A stretch of DNA of 64,000 nt, from contig NC_014225.1 of the NCBI RefSeq assembly GCF_000092785.1, positions 943,340 to 1,007,339 of the forward strand, read 5' to 3'. Origin of the DNA: Waddlia chondrophila WSU 86-1044. Its GTDB lineage: Bacteria; Chlamydiota; Chlamydiia; Chlamydiales; Waddliaceae. Below, in pieces: positions 35,449 through 43,366 of the stretch. Each line of letters starts with the position of its first letter. Positions within the stretch are counted from its first letter, which is position 1. The notes beneath the pieces were generated by a model that was not told the origin of the DNA, ran no database searches, and worked only from the letters and a program-made list of their open reading frames with translations. The translations under genes were made by a program, and so were the position numbers.

Positions 35449-37260
35449 ATGCCCTTTGATACAGATGTTCTAAAGGCATTTTCCACAAAACCTGGCGTTT
35501 ATCTGATGAAAGACAAAGCGGGTAAGGTGATCTATGTTGGAAAAGCGAAGAACCTCAGACAACGTGTGCGGCAATACTTTGTCAAAGGAGGGGACGGACG
35601 CTTTATGATCCCTTTCCTTGTTTCGAAGGTTGAATCGATTGAGACTGTGGTTGTCAGCTCCGAAAAAGAAGCGCTTTTGTTAGAAAATAACCTGATCAAA
35701 AAGCACAAGCCGCGCTATAACGCCCTATTAAAAGATGATAAGAGCTACATTGCCTTGAAGCTTACACGTCACCACTGGCCGAGAATAGATCTTGTCCGAT
35801 ACAAAGGGAAGCCTAAAGCAGACGGCATTTATTTTGGTCCCTATGCGCATGCTGGTGCAGCACGCAAAACGCTTGATTTGCTCCATAAAATTTTTCCCTT
35901 GCGGCAGTGTTCCGATCAGGAGTTTGCTAGACGCAATCGTCCTTGTATTTTATACGATATTAAAAAGTGTGTCGCACCTTGTGTGGGCTATTGCAGTAAA
36001 GAGGAATATGACGAACTTGCTGCAAAAGCTGTTCGTTTTTTGCGTGGCAATGACAAAGAAGTGATTCGAGATCTTTACCGGAAAATGGAGAGGTGTTCTT
36101 CGGAAATGCAGTATGAGCAGGCAGCCGAAATTTATCGCACAATACAATCGATCGAAAAAACGGTGGAAGGACAGCATGTGGATAAACCTTTGGGTGTAGA
36201 TGCGGATGCTTTGGGGCTTCATCGGGAAGGGGAGGAGGTGCTTCTTGCACTGCTCATGTTCAAAAGCGGGCGGCTGACTGGATCCAAATGTTTCAGCTTC
36301 CGTTCAATAGCTCAAGATGATCAAGAACTTGTCCAGTCTTTTATTTTCCAGCACTACGCAGATTTGCCCTCCTTGCCTCACGAAGTGATTGCGCCGTTGG
36401 ATATCGAGGAAGGGGCAATCATTGCAGAGCATCTGTCTGAAGGAAGATCTAGGAAATTATCGATCATCTCTCCTAAGAGAGGAGAGAAACGTAAACTTGT
36501 TGAAATGGCGGCAATGAACGCTGAATCGGAATTTAGAAAAGAAAAAGATGCGGATGCGATTATTGAAAGAACGTTGCTGCAAATGCGGGATAAATTTCAT
36601 CTGTCGCGGTACCCCAAACGGATTGAATGCTTTGACATTTCAACGATTTCAGGGGAGGAAACCGTAGCAACCAAGGTCGCTTTCCTCGATGGTAAAAAAG
36701 ACGCTTCGGCTTATAGGAAATATAAGATTAAAACCCTGGATCGTCCAGATGATTATGGCGCAATGTATGAAGCATTGATCAGAAGATTTAGAAAAGCTGA
36801 AAAGGAAAATCATCTTCCAGACCTTCTTATGATCGATGGAGGAAAGGGACATTTAAACGTTGCGCTTAGAGTCCTTCAGGAATTAAATATTATTTCAGTC
36901 GATGTCATTGGCCTGGCAAAAGAGGATAGCCGGCATGATAAAGGTCAGACACTTGATCAGGTTTTCCTTCCAAATGTTAAAGATCCCCTTTTGCTTAGCA
37001 GGCACTCGCAAATTCTTTTTTTTCTGCAAAAAATCCGAGATGAGGCGCATCGCACTGCAATAGCCTTTCATCGAAAAAGAAGAAGTAAAGCTTTGATAAA
37101 AAGCGCTCTCGATGATGTTCCAGGCATTGGAAATGCACGTAAAAAAGCGCTTTTAAAACACTTTGGAAGTCTTAAAAAAATAAAAGAGGCTTCCATAGAG
37201 GAGTTGGTCTCTATCCCGGGAATATCTGAGCAGTTAGCCGAGCTAATCAGACGTTTGTAA
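35449..37260 (+). CDS. uvrC: Excinuclease ABC subunit C
   Basis: A 603-residue UvrC. Domains in order: GIY-YIG nuclease at residues 12-95 (GVYLMKDKAGKVIYVGKAKNLR), a cysteine-containing middle (RPCILYDIKKCVAPC), the UVR motif around residues 200-235 (MEYEQAAEIYR-like), the RNase H-like nuclease with MIDGGKGHLNVAL, and C-terminal helix-hairpin-helix repeats (LDDVPGIGNARKKALLKHFGSLKKI). It makes both incisions in nucleotide excision repair. The ATG at 35449 is the family start; the frame's extension to 35314 lies inside the upstream gene and is rejected. It overlaps the convergent unknown gene by 18 bases. Confidence 0.96.
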   Translation: MPFDTDVLKAFSTKPGVYLMKDKAGKVIYVGKAKNLRQRVRQYFVKGGDGRFMIPFLVSKVESIETVVVSSEKEALLLENNLIKKHKPRYNALLKDDKSYIALKLTRHHWPRIDLVRYKGKPKADGIYFGPYAHAGAARKTLDLLHKIFPLRQCSDQEFARRNRPCILYDIKKCVAPCVGYCSKEEYDELAAKAVRFLRGNDKEVIRDLYRKMERCSSEMQYEQAAEIYRTIQSIEKTVEGQHVDKPLGVDADALGLHREGEEVLLALLMFKSGRLTGSKCFSFRSIAQDDQELVQSFIFQHYADLPSLPHEVIAPLDIEEGAIIAEHLSEGRSRKLSIISPKRGEKRKLVEMAAMNAESEFRKEKDADAIIERTLLQMRDKFHLSRYPKRIECFDISTISGEETVATKVAFLDGKKDASAYRKYKIKTLDRPDDYGAMYEALIRRFRKAEKENHLPDLLMIDGGKGHLNVALRVLQELNIISVDVIGLAKEDSRHDKGQTLDQVFLPNVKDPLLLSRHSQILFFLQKIRDEAHRTAIAFHRKRRSKALIKSALDDVPGIGNARKKALLKHFGSLKKIKEASIEELVSIPGISEQLAELIRRL

Positions 37261-38565
37261 CATTTTCTTCTGTTCCAAAAGCTGTTCGATTGTATACGCC
37301 AATCGTCTTCCATCGGTCTGATGCCCTGAGAGATATTTAAATGGCGGGCAAACAGACCCTTTTTCCTGAAGTTCAAGAATGCGCTTGGAATCATTCAGCT
37401 GAGTGCGGGCATCAGAAATGGCTGTTTTGCTTATTGGCTTAATAAGGGGAAGCAAGCGACTGACTTTTTGATAGAGAAGAAGCGCTTTTTTTTCAGGGAT
37501 CAGCCATAAGTCTACAGGATGCATAGAAGCAATGAATTTCCGCACAACTTTTTTCTTTTTGGATAATTTTTTATCTAAAGGAGATGGAAATCCTTCCCGT
37601 TTTGAAAGATATTTTTTGAGTTGTTGATGGGTCTTGATAGAATTTAATAGCTTCTCTTCATTTTGGCAAGATCCGCAAATACAGGAAAAAATGTTCCTTC
37701 TGGATAAATCGTATTTTTCTAAAGAAATTGGAAGAGTATAATTTTTGTTTTCTAGGAATGCTTTTCTGCACTTCTGTAGATCGTATACCAATCTAGCGTA
37801 GTTTCGCATCCAATCAACCGGAACAGCGGGTTCTTTTGTTTCAAGACAATGAATTTTCTCTTCCAAATGTTCGATCTTATCTAAGAGAGATAACCGGAGC
37901 TCGGTTTCTTTTTTTCCGAGAGCGAAAAATTCAGCGAGCTTTTCTGCAAACAGGGTTAAAGCCGCATATGGATGCAGATTGTTTAAAGAGGTTAAATGGA
38001 TTAAATCCAATGCAGTAGAGCGGATCTGATTTTCGATGACGCAATCAACTGCATTGACGATAGCGGGCATTTCAATTGTGGAATTCATTGTGTGGTAAAG
38101 GTGCAGCTTTTGTGACATCAGCCTTTTTTCATCTTTGAGATTCGGTAAAATTGCAGAGTGCGCAGCGCTGCAGCAACAGCAGCTTGATTTTCCATGTTGA
38201 GAAAGTGTTTTCTCTTGCATCACGCTGCAATGTTCCTGAAAGTAGAAAAGAAGTTGGTAATAAAAGATTTGCATCCTTCGATAGGCGTGATCTATAACCA
38301 CGTTGCGCCACTGCTTGAATTCAGAATCGCTCGGCCTGATTCCAGGCTTATGCGGGTATTCACTGCTTCTTGAAATTGTTATGTTTGATGAGTAAGCGTA
38401 ATAAGTACGCTTCCGTTTGCGGTTTTTTCTCGGTTCGATGTTGCTGTTTTTCAAACATCTTAATACTGTTTGTTTAACAAGAGTTTCTTTTTCGTTGAAT
38501 AATGAAAGACGAAATCCTTCTTTAAAAGCATAAGAGATGCAGGATGAGGAGATCGGGATCATCAT
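37243..38565 (-). CDS. Unknown protein with cysteine clusters
   Basis: A 440-residue soluble protein that I do not recognise. It has a strong AAGGAGG ribosome site before the ATG at 38565, supporting reality. Noticeable features are a basic patch (EPRKNRKRKRTYYAY), a run of consecutive cysteines (SSCCCCCSA, around residue 130), a second cysteine group (IFSCICGSCQNEEKL), a coiled-coil-like stretch near residues 225-245, and a basic tract KKLSKKKKVVRKF. There is no signal peptide. The cysteine groups could bind metal. An effector role is a guess based only on its isolation and composition. Confidence 0.75.
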   Translation of the reverse strand: MMIPISSSCISYAFKEGFRLSLFNEKETLVKQTVLRCLKNSNIEPRKNRKRKRTYYAYSSNITISRSSEYPHKPGIRPSDSEFKQWRNVVIDHAYRRMQIFYYQLLFYFQEHCSVMQEKTLSQHGKSSCCCCSAAHSAILPNLKDEKRLMSQKLHLYHTMNSTIEMPAIVNAVDCVIENQIRSTALDLIHLTSLNNLHPYAALTLFAEKLAEFFALGKKETELRLSLLDKIEHLEEKIHCLETKEPAVPVDWMRNYARLVYDLQKCRKAFLENKNYTLPISLEKYDLSRRNIFSCICGSCQNEEKLLNSIKTHQQLKKYLSKREGFPSPLDKKLSKKKKVVRKFIASMHPVDLWLIPEKKALLLYQKVSRLLPLIKPISKTAISDARTQLNDSKRILELQEKGSVCPPFKYLSGHQTDGRRLAYTIEQLLEQKKMLQTSD

Positions 38566-38628
38566 AAACCTCCTTTTTTACATTTCGAATGAACTTTTTT
38601 GAATTAATTGACAATAAAATAATTTAAG

Positions 38629-38658
38629 TTGCGTTAATCCAAGAGAATTTGTTAAGAT
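38629..38658 (+). promoter_or_regulatory. Candidate promoter for tRNA-Val (GAC)
   Basis: TTGCGT (38629-38634), an 18-base spacer and TAAGAT (38653-38658), with a start expected near 38665, 18 bases before the tRNA. A TTGACA at 38608 lacks a well-spaced -10 box. Confidence 0.4.
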
Positions 38659-38682
38659 TCTGGCTCGTAAGAAAGCGATGAT

Positions 38683-38756
38683 GGGGTATTAGCTCAGTTG
38701 GTTAGAGCGCCACGTTGACATCGTGGAGGTCAGCTGTTCGAGTCAGCTATATCCCA
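38683..38756 (+). tRNA. tRNA-Val (GAC)
   Basis: Acceptor stem GGGGTAT/ATATCCC with one G-T pair and discriminator A, anticodon stem CCACG/CGTGG with loop TTGACAT (anticodon GAC), T-loop GTTCGAG. CCA is not encoded. The next coding start is only 13 bases downstream, so the tRNA may be processed from a longer transcript that also carries the translation genes. Confidence 0.93.
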
Positions 38757-38769
38757 TATTTTTTATCGT

Positions 38770-40299
38770 ATGTTATATTCTTCAAAGCATCATCATCTAG
38801 TCGCAGCAGCTCTATTGGGGCGCTCCCTTTGCACTCTTTTCCCTCAGGCAAAAATATTGCACTTCGATCAAACAAAGAAGGGATTTTACTGTCTGTGTAA
38901 ATTTCCTCATCCTTTTGATGATCAGGCTCTCAGAATGACTGAAGAGGAACTCAAAAGAACAATCCAGGAAAACTTAAAGATAGAAACTGTTGAAATGATG
39001 CGTGAAAACGCAGCCGTGTTGTTTGAACATCGCGGGCTGGAACCAATGGCCGATGAGATCAGAAAGGGATCTTCAACGATTATTGAATTAGTTCGGATCG
39101 AGGAGTTTTATGGAGTTTGTCCAAAACCTCATTTGTCAGGGACTAGGCAGGTTGGATCAATAAAACTCTTTTGGAAAAGAGAGGGGGAGTTGATCAAAAT
39201 CGAAGGAATTGCCCGAGAGACCTCTAAGGATTTGAAACAATTTTTTAAAAATTTTGCAGCGTTTACTTCCCACGAAGAATTGGGAAAGGAAGCAGACCTT
39301 TTTTTTGTTGAGAAAAATTGCTGCTTTTGGGCGCCGAAAGGAGAGTTGATCCGAGAGATTCTCGTTCAGTGGTGGAAGTCTAGTCTTAGAGGATTAGGAT
39401 TTTCTATTTTCAGCTCTTCCGGAGCTTCCATCACTGCTGATCCCCGTTTTGAGTACGGCTGTCAACTGGCAGAGATCTCTGAAAAAAAGAGAGATGAAGA
39501 GCTCTCTATGGAAGGTGGACTGTATGATTTGCCATGGGCAACTTCGGATCGATTTTGGTGGGCTTTGGATGAAAAATCAGCCTTGGCTAATGTGAATTCC
39601 TGCTTGCATTTCATTAAGAAAACCGTTAATATGATGGCCATTGACTGCTCGTGGATTTTCTATAACAACTTGTTGAAATCCCGTCGTTGTCAAAAAAATA
39701 GGGATTTGAGCATTGAAATCCTCTCTCAATCGCTGGAAATAAGTGGAATTGAGACATTCAGGCAGAACGAGTCGTTCCAGAAGTATTCGGCCATTGAGGC
39801 CAGGTTTACAGATTCGTTAGGCAGAGAATGGTCAGGGCCAAGGATTGAGTTGCGGGATGCTAGCGGCTTTCAGATCGATCAATCGATGGATTCATTTGTT
39901 TTGGTTGGATCGGTGTTTAGGTCATTGGAAAGCTTAATCGCACTCCTTTTGGAGTCTTCGAAGGGTGAGCTGCCATTTTGGCTGGCTCCCGAGCAGGTTA
40001 GGATTTTGCCTGTTAAGCAAGAAGATGTTGCGTGGGCCGTGGAGATCGCTGAAGAGTTGATTGAAAATGGTTATCGGGTACATTGCGATGCGGATCCAGG
40101 CTCGCTTTCGGAGAAAGTGAGCGTAGCAAATCAATACAAGGTTCCCTATATTGTAGTCGTAGGGAAAAGAGAGAGAGAAGAACAGGCTGTTTCCGTAAGG
40201 TGTAGCTCAAAAGGAAATAAAGCAAGTGTTGTCTCTTTCGAATTGTTTATGGAAGAGCTGAAAAAACAAAGAGAAAAAGCTCAATTCCCTATTAATTAA
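38770..40299 (+). CDS. Degenerate threonyl-tRNA synthetase homologue
   Basis: A 509-residue protein aligned by eye along a whole ThrRS minus the TGS domain. The editing domain is traceable: HHHLVAAALLGRSL, GFYCLCKFPHPF, and CPKPHLSGTR with Cys117 and His121 matching the C-x-x-P-H editing motif. The core follows with HEELGKEADLFF and FWAPKGELIREIL (motif 1 region), but the Cys of the MNCPGH zinc site and the motif 2 Arg region are not found. GREWSGPRIELRD matches the GRxWQxxTIQxDF strand. In motif 3 the expected Arg after GSLE is Ser388. The anticodon-binding domain is intact (FWLAPEQVRILPV to the C-terminus). It cannot plausibly charge tRNA. It occupies the position of thrS upstream of infC. 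Confidence 0.8.
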   Translation: MLYSSKHHHLVAAALLGRSLCTLFPQAKILHFDQTKKGFYCLCKFPHPFDDQALRMTEEELKRTIQENLKIETVEMMRENAAVLFEHRGLEPMADEIRKGSSTIIELVRIEEFYGVCPKPHLSGTRQVGSIKLFWKREGELIKIEGIARETSKDLKQFFKNFAAFTSHEELGKEADLFFVEKNCCFWAPKGELIREILVQWWKSSLRGLGFSIFSSSGASITADPRFEYGCQLAEISEKKRDEELSMEGGLYDLPWATSDRFWWALDEKSALANVNSCLHFIKKTVNMMAIDCSWIFYNNLLKSRRCQKNRDLSIEILSQSLEISGIETFRQNESFQKYSAIEARFTDSLGREWSGPRIELRDASGFQIDQSMDSFVLVGSVFRSLESLIALLLESSKGELPFWLAPEQVRILPVKQEDVAWAVEIAEELIENGYRVHCDADPGSLSEKVSVANQYKVPYIVVVGKREREEQAVSVRCSSKGNKASVVSFELFMEELKKQREKAQFPIN

Positions 40300-40331
40300 T
40301 GACTAAGTGAAAACTGGAGAGAAGCAATAGT

Positions 40332-40838
40332 TTGAGAATTAACCGAGAAATTCGCGCGCCTAAGGTAAGAGTGATTAGCTCGACAGGCGAGCAGGTAGGG
40401 ATTATGAGTCCCAGAGATGCCTTGAAAAGAGCAGAAGATGAAGGGCTTGATCTCGTGGAGATTGCGCCCAACGCAAATCCTCCCGTTTGTAAGATCATTG
40501 ACTATGGAAAGTTCCGATATGATCAGACTAAACGGGAAAAAGAAAGTAAAAAGGCCTCCCACCAGATCAAGGTAAAGGAGGTCAAAGTAAAACCGAATAT
40601 TAATGAGCACGATCTCCAAACGAAGATGAGGCATGCAAAAGATTTTCTTGAGAAAGGAAATAAGGTTAAGGTGACCTGCATGTTCAGAGGGCGTGAAATG
40701 GCTCATAAAAGCATTGGAGAACGGTTGATTCAAAGGATTGTTGAAGATCTGAATGAGGTGGCCGTTTGCGAAACACCAATGAAAATGTTCGGGCGTTTTT
40801 TAACAGTGGTCTTGGCGCCACATAAAAATAAGAAGTGA
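40332..40838 (+). CDS. infC: Translation initiation factor IF-3
   Basis: A 168-residue IF-3 that prevents 30S-50S reassociation and proofreads initiation. N-terminal domain RINREIRAPKVRVI, the flexible basic linker, and the C-terminal KVKPNINEHDLQTKMRHAKDFLEKG / VTCMFRGREMAHK signature are all present. The frame starts with TTG at 40332; a stop at 40308 rules out any upstream ATG, and no ATG lies near the expected N-terminus. A non-AUG start fits the family's known self-regulation, in which IF-3 discriminates against its own start codon. A GGAGAG site lies upstream. It is followed by rpmI and rplT. Confidence 0.96.
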   Translation: MRINREIRAPKVRVISSTGEQVGIMSPRDALKRAEDEGLDLVEIAPNANPPVCKIIDYGKFRYDQTKREKESKKASHQIKVKEVKVKPNINEHDLQTKMRHAKDFLEKGNKVKVTCMFRGREMAHKSIGERLIQRIVEDLNEVAVCETPMKMFGRFLTVVLAPHKNKK

Positions 40839-40848
40839 TGAGAAAGCC

Positions 40849-41046
40849 ATGCCTAAATTGAAAACCAAGAAGGCCGTGGCGGCCAGATTCAAACTGACGG
40901 GAAAGGGAAAATTGCTTAGACAAAGACCCGGCCTGCGTCACATTATGACCAAGAAGACGCCAAAGCGAAAACGTCAACTGGCCAAACCGGCACTAGTCAG
41001 CGATAGCCAGTTAAAGACTTATAAGCGCTTAATGTGCGTCTCATAA
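40849..41046 (+). CDS. rpmI: 50S ribosomal protein L35
   Basis: A 65-residue L35, strongly basic, with the family pattern PKLKTKKAVAARFKLTGKGK at the start and RHIMTKKTPKRKRQL in the middle. It is a structural protein of the large ribosomal subunit. Located 10 bases after infC and 15 before rplT, in the conserved infC-rpmI-rplT operon. Confidence 0.97.
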   Translation: MPKLKTKKAVAARFKLTGKGKLLRQRPGLRHIMTKKTPKRKRQLAKPALVSDSQLKTYKRLMCVS

Positions 41047-41061
41047 TAGTGGAGGTTAGCA

Positions 41062-41418
41062 ATGGTTAGAGCAACCAATGCTGTAGCGACACGTCGAAGA
41101 AAGAAAAGGCTCTTAAAGCGGGCGAAAGGGTTTTGGGGGGATCGTAAAAATCACCTCAAAATGACTAAAGATGCCGTGATGCGTGCATTAGCATTTAACT
41201 ATGTGCACAGGAAGCAGAAAAAACGCGACTTCAGAAAGCTCTGGATCACACGTTTATCTGCGGCAGCAAAAATTCACGGAATATCTTATAGCAAACTCGT
41301 TCACGGCTTGAAAAGGTCTCGATGTGAGCTAGACAGAAAGATGTTAGCCGATATGGCAATTAGCGATCCGGACGGTTTCAAACAAGTCGTCGGTCGCGCT
41401 AAAGAAGCGTTAGCGTAA
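41062..41418 (+). CDS. rplT: 50S ribosomal protein L20
   Basis: A 118-residue L20 with the basic N-terminal helix VRATNAVATRRRKKRLLKRAKGFWGDRK and the C-terminal globular domain (AKIHGISYSKLVHGLK). It binds 23S rRNA early in assembly, and in some bacteria it represses its own operon. GGAGG lies 8 bases before the ATG. Third gene of the infC operon; a hairpin follows before pheS. Confidence 0.97.
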   Translation: MVRATNAVATRRRKKRLLKRAKGFWGDRKNHLKMTKDAVMRALAFNYVHRKQKKRDFRKLWITRLSAAAKIHGISYSKLVHGLKRSRCELDRKMLADMAISDPDGFKQVVGRAKEALA

Positions 41419-41429
41419 ATCTAACTTTA

Positions 41430-41458
41430 GGGAATGTCATCAAACTGATGGCATTCCC
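41430..41458 (+). terminator. Hairpin between rplT and pheS
   Basis: A 12-bp stem, GGGAATGTCATC against GATGGCATTCCC (one G-T pair), with a 5-base loop. It is followed by TTCCT rather than a long T-run, so it may be a partial terminator or an attenuator that sets pheS expression. Confidence 0.65.
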
Positions 41459-41473
41459 TTCCTATATGAAGTC

Positions 41474-42502
41474 ATGCAAGCAGAAATCGAAACATTAAAA
41501 AAGACATTTACGGCAGAAATCGATCAGGCATGCTCTACAGCATCTCTGGAAGAGTTGAAAATTAAGTACCTGGGACGTAAAGGGCCGGTGCAGGATTTGA
41601 TGAAATCTCTTAAAAATGCATCGAAAGAGGAGAGGCCTGCGCTTGGCAAGTTGATTAACGATCTCAAGGAAGAGATTTCGAATGGCATTAACGGAAAATA
41701 TGACGACTTATTGATTGTGGAAGAGGATCGAAAGATCAAAGAGGAAACTATCGATATCACTCTCCCGGGAAAGCGTCGTTTCTCCGGACGGAAACATGTC
41801 ATTACCCAATCTATCGATACGATTTTAGAAATTTTGATTGGAATGGGATTTTCGGTCCAGTATGGTCCGGATATCGATACCGATTACTACAATTACGAAG
41901 CATTGAATTTTCCTGAAGATCATCCTGCTAGGGATATGCAGGATACCTTTTACATTACAGACAATGTTTTACTTCGCTCCCATACAAGCAACGTTCAAAC
42001 TCGTGTGATGGAATCAGCAGAGCCTCCCATACGGATCATTGCCCCGGGAAAAACGTATAGAAATGAGACGATTACGGCAAGATCGCATGTCTTTTTTCAT
42101 CAAATTGAGGCTCTGTACATCGATAAAGGCGTCACTTTTGGCGATTTGTTGTCTACGCTTGACGAATTTTTATCCAAGTTATTCGATCACGATGTCAAAA
42201 CACGTTATCGGCCAAGTTATTTCCCATTTGTCGAACCGGGCTTGGAAGTGGATGTCAGTTGTTTATCGTGCAGCGGTAAAGGGTGTACTCTTTGCAAGCA
42301 TACCGGTTGGCTTGAGGTTGCTGGTGCGGGCATGGTTCATCCTGAAGTTCTCAAAAATGGAAATATCGATCCGGAGATTTATACAGGATACGCTTGGGGA
42401 CTAGGTGTGGAAAGATTAGCAATGTTAAAGCATGGGATTAAGGATATTCGACTATTCACGGAAAACCACATCCGGTTTTTAGAACAATTTCCGGCAATAT
42501 AA
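41474..42502 (+). CDS. pheS: Phenylalanyl-tRNA synthetase alpha subunit
   Basis: A 342-residue PheS. An N-terminal coiled-coil (about residues 1-85) is followed by the class II core: HPARDMQDTFYI, LLRSHTSNVQTRVM (motif 2 approach), ITARSHVFFHQIEALYID, FPFVEPGLEVDVSC, and GLGVERLAML (motif 3). A CLSCSGKGCTLCKHTGWLE insertion carries four cysteines where E. coli has a shorter loop, seen in some other bacterial PheS. It pairs with PheT, encoded elsewhere. It ends directly on the start of the pseudouridine synthase. Confidence 0.96.
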   Translation: MQAEIETLKKTFTAEIDQACSTASLEELKIKYLGRKGPVQDLMKSLKNASKEERPALGKLINDLKEEISNGINGKYDDLLIVEEDRKIKEETIDITLPGKRRFSGRKHVITQSIDTILEILIGMGFSVQYGPDIDTDYYNYEALNFPEDHPARDMQDTFYITDNVLLRSHTSNVQTRVMESAEPPIRIIAPGKTYRNETITARSHVFFHQIEALYIDKGVTFGDLLSTLDEFLSKLFDHDVKTRYRPSYFPFVEPGLEVDVSCLSCSGKGCTLCKHTGWLEVAGAGMVHPEVLKNGNIDPEIYTGYAWGLGVERLAMLKHGIKDIRLFTENHIRFLEQFPAI

Positions 42503-43366
42503 ATGATTTCATCTACTGTTTTAGAATCGGGGATAAAGCTTGTCGATTTTATCCACCAGAAGCTGCAAGGCAAACATTCTCTTCGAAAAATTAAGCGTGC
42601 CATTGAAAACAATCATGTTTGTGTTAATGGGGCAGTGGAGAGATTTTACAGTTTTCAACTTTCCAAAGGCGATTTAGTTGAATTCGATGATTCTGTGCTT
42701 GAAAAATCGGAAAGTGAAAAACCGGTTCCCGAACGGGATGCGATCCTATTTGAAGACGATCATCTCCTGATTTACAACAAGCCCTCAGGCATGAATTCAG
42801 ATGAATTCGGATTGGGAAAATTCTTCCCCTCTTTCCCGCTTATTCACCGATTGGATAAAGAGACGACGGGGTGTATTATGTTTGCCAAATATCCCAAAGT
42901 CAAAAATCGCATGATCGAATTATTTAAAGGAAAGAAAATTTCCAAGCATTATTTGGCGGTTGTTGATGGTGTCCCCAATAAGCGCGAAGGCGTAGAAGAG
43001 TCGTTTATTGGCCAAATTTCATCTAATCCCGGAAGTATTAAATGGGGAAACGTCTCTCCAAAGCAGGGGCAGCATGCGAAAACCCAATGGATGATTGAAA
43101 AGAGGGGAAAGGAAGCTGCATTATTAAAGATGCAGCCGATTACAGGGCGTACCCACCAGCTGCGCGTCCATGCGGCTCAGATGGGGCATCCGATTTTAGG
43201 GGATTTCCGTTATTGCCGCCATTTTAAGTGTTCCTATCAGCCCTCAAGAACTTTGCTTCACGCTTATACACTGCATTTTCCCCATCCGATTTTAGATGCT
43301 TACCTAAAAATTAAAGCGCCGATCCCTGCAGACATGAAACAAGCAATCAGACAAACGTGTAGATGA
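42503..43366 (+). CDS. RluA-family pseudouridine synthase
   Basis: A 287-residue RNA pseudouridine synthase. An S4 RNA-binding domain occupies about residues 20-65 (LRKIKRAIENNHVCVNGAV), then the RluA catalytic domain with LIYNKPSGM and the catalytic-Asp motif HRLDKETTGCIMFAK (about residues 113-127), and TGRTHQLRVHAAQMGHPILGD near the end. It isomerises uridines in rRNA or tRNA; the site cannot be inferred. The ATG immediately follows the pheS stop, and the next gene overlaps by ATGA, so the three are one operon. Confidence 0.92.
   Translation: MISSTVLESGIKLVDFIHQKLQGKHSLRKIKRAIENNHVCVNGAVERFYSFQLSKGDLVEFDDSVLEKSESEKPVPERDAILFEDDHLLIYNKPSGMNSDEFGLGKFFPSFPLIHRLDKETTGCIMFAKYPKVKNRMIELFKGKKISKHYLAVVDGVPNKREGVEESFIGQISSNPGSIKWGNVSPKQGQHAKTQWMIEKRGKEAALLKMQPITGRTHQLRVHAAQMGHPILGDFRYCRHFKCSYQPSRTLLHAYTLHFPHPILDAYLKIKAPIPADMKQAIRQTCR

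Noticed and set aside
38608-38638. TTGACA at 38608 as the -35 box of the tRNA-Val promoter
   Set aside because: No -10 box lies at 16-18 bases; a better pair exists further downstream.
40296-40733. Minus-strand frame of 145 residues antisense to infC
   Set aside because: infC is unmistakable on the plus strand and the antisense frame has no ribosome site or recognisable sequence.
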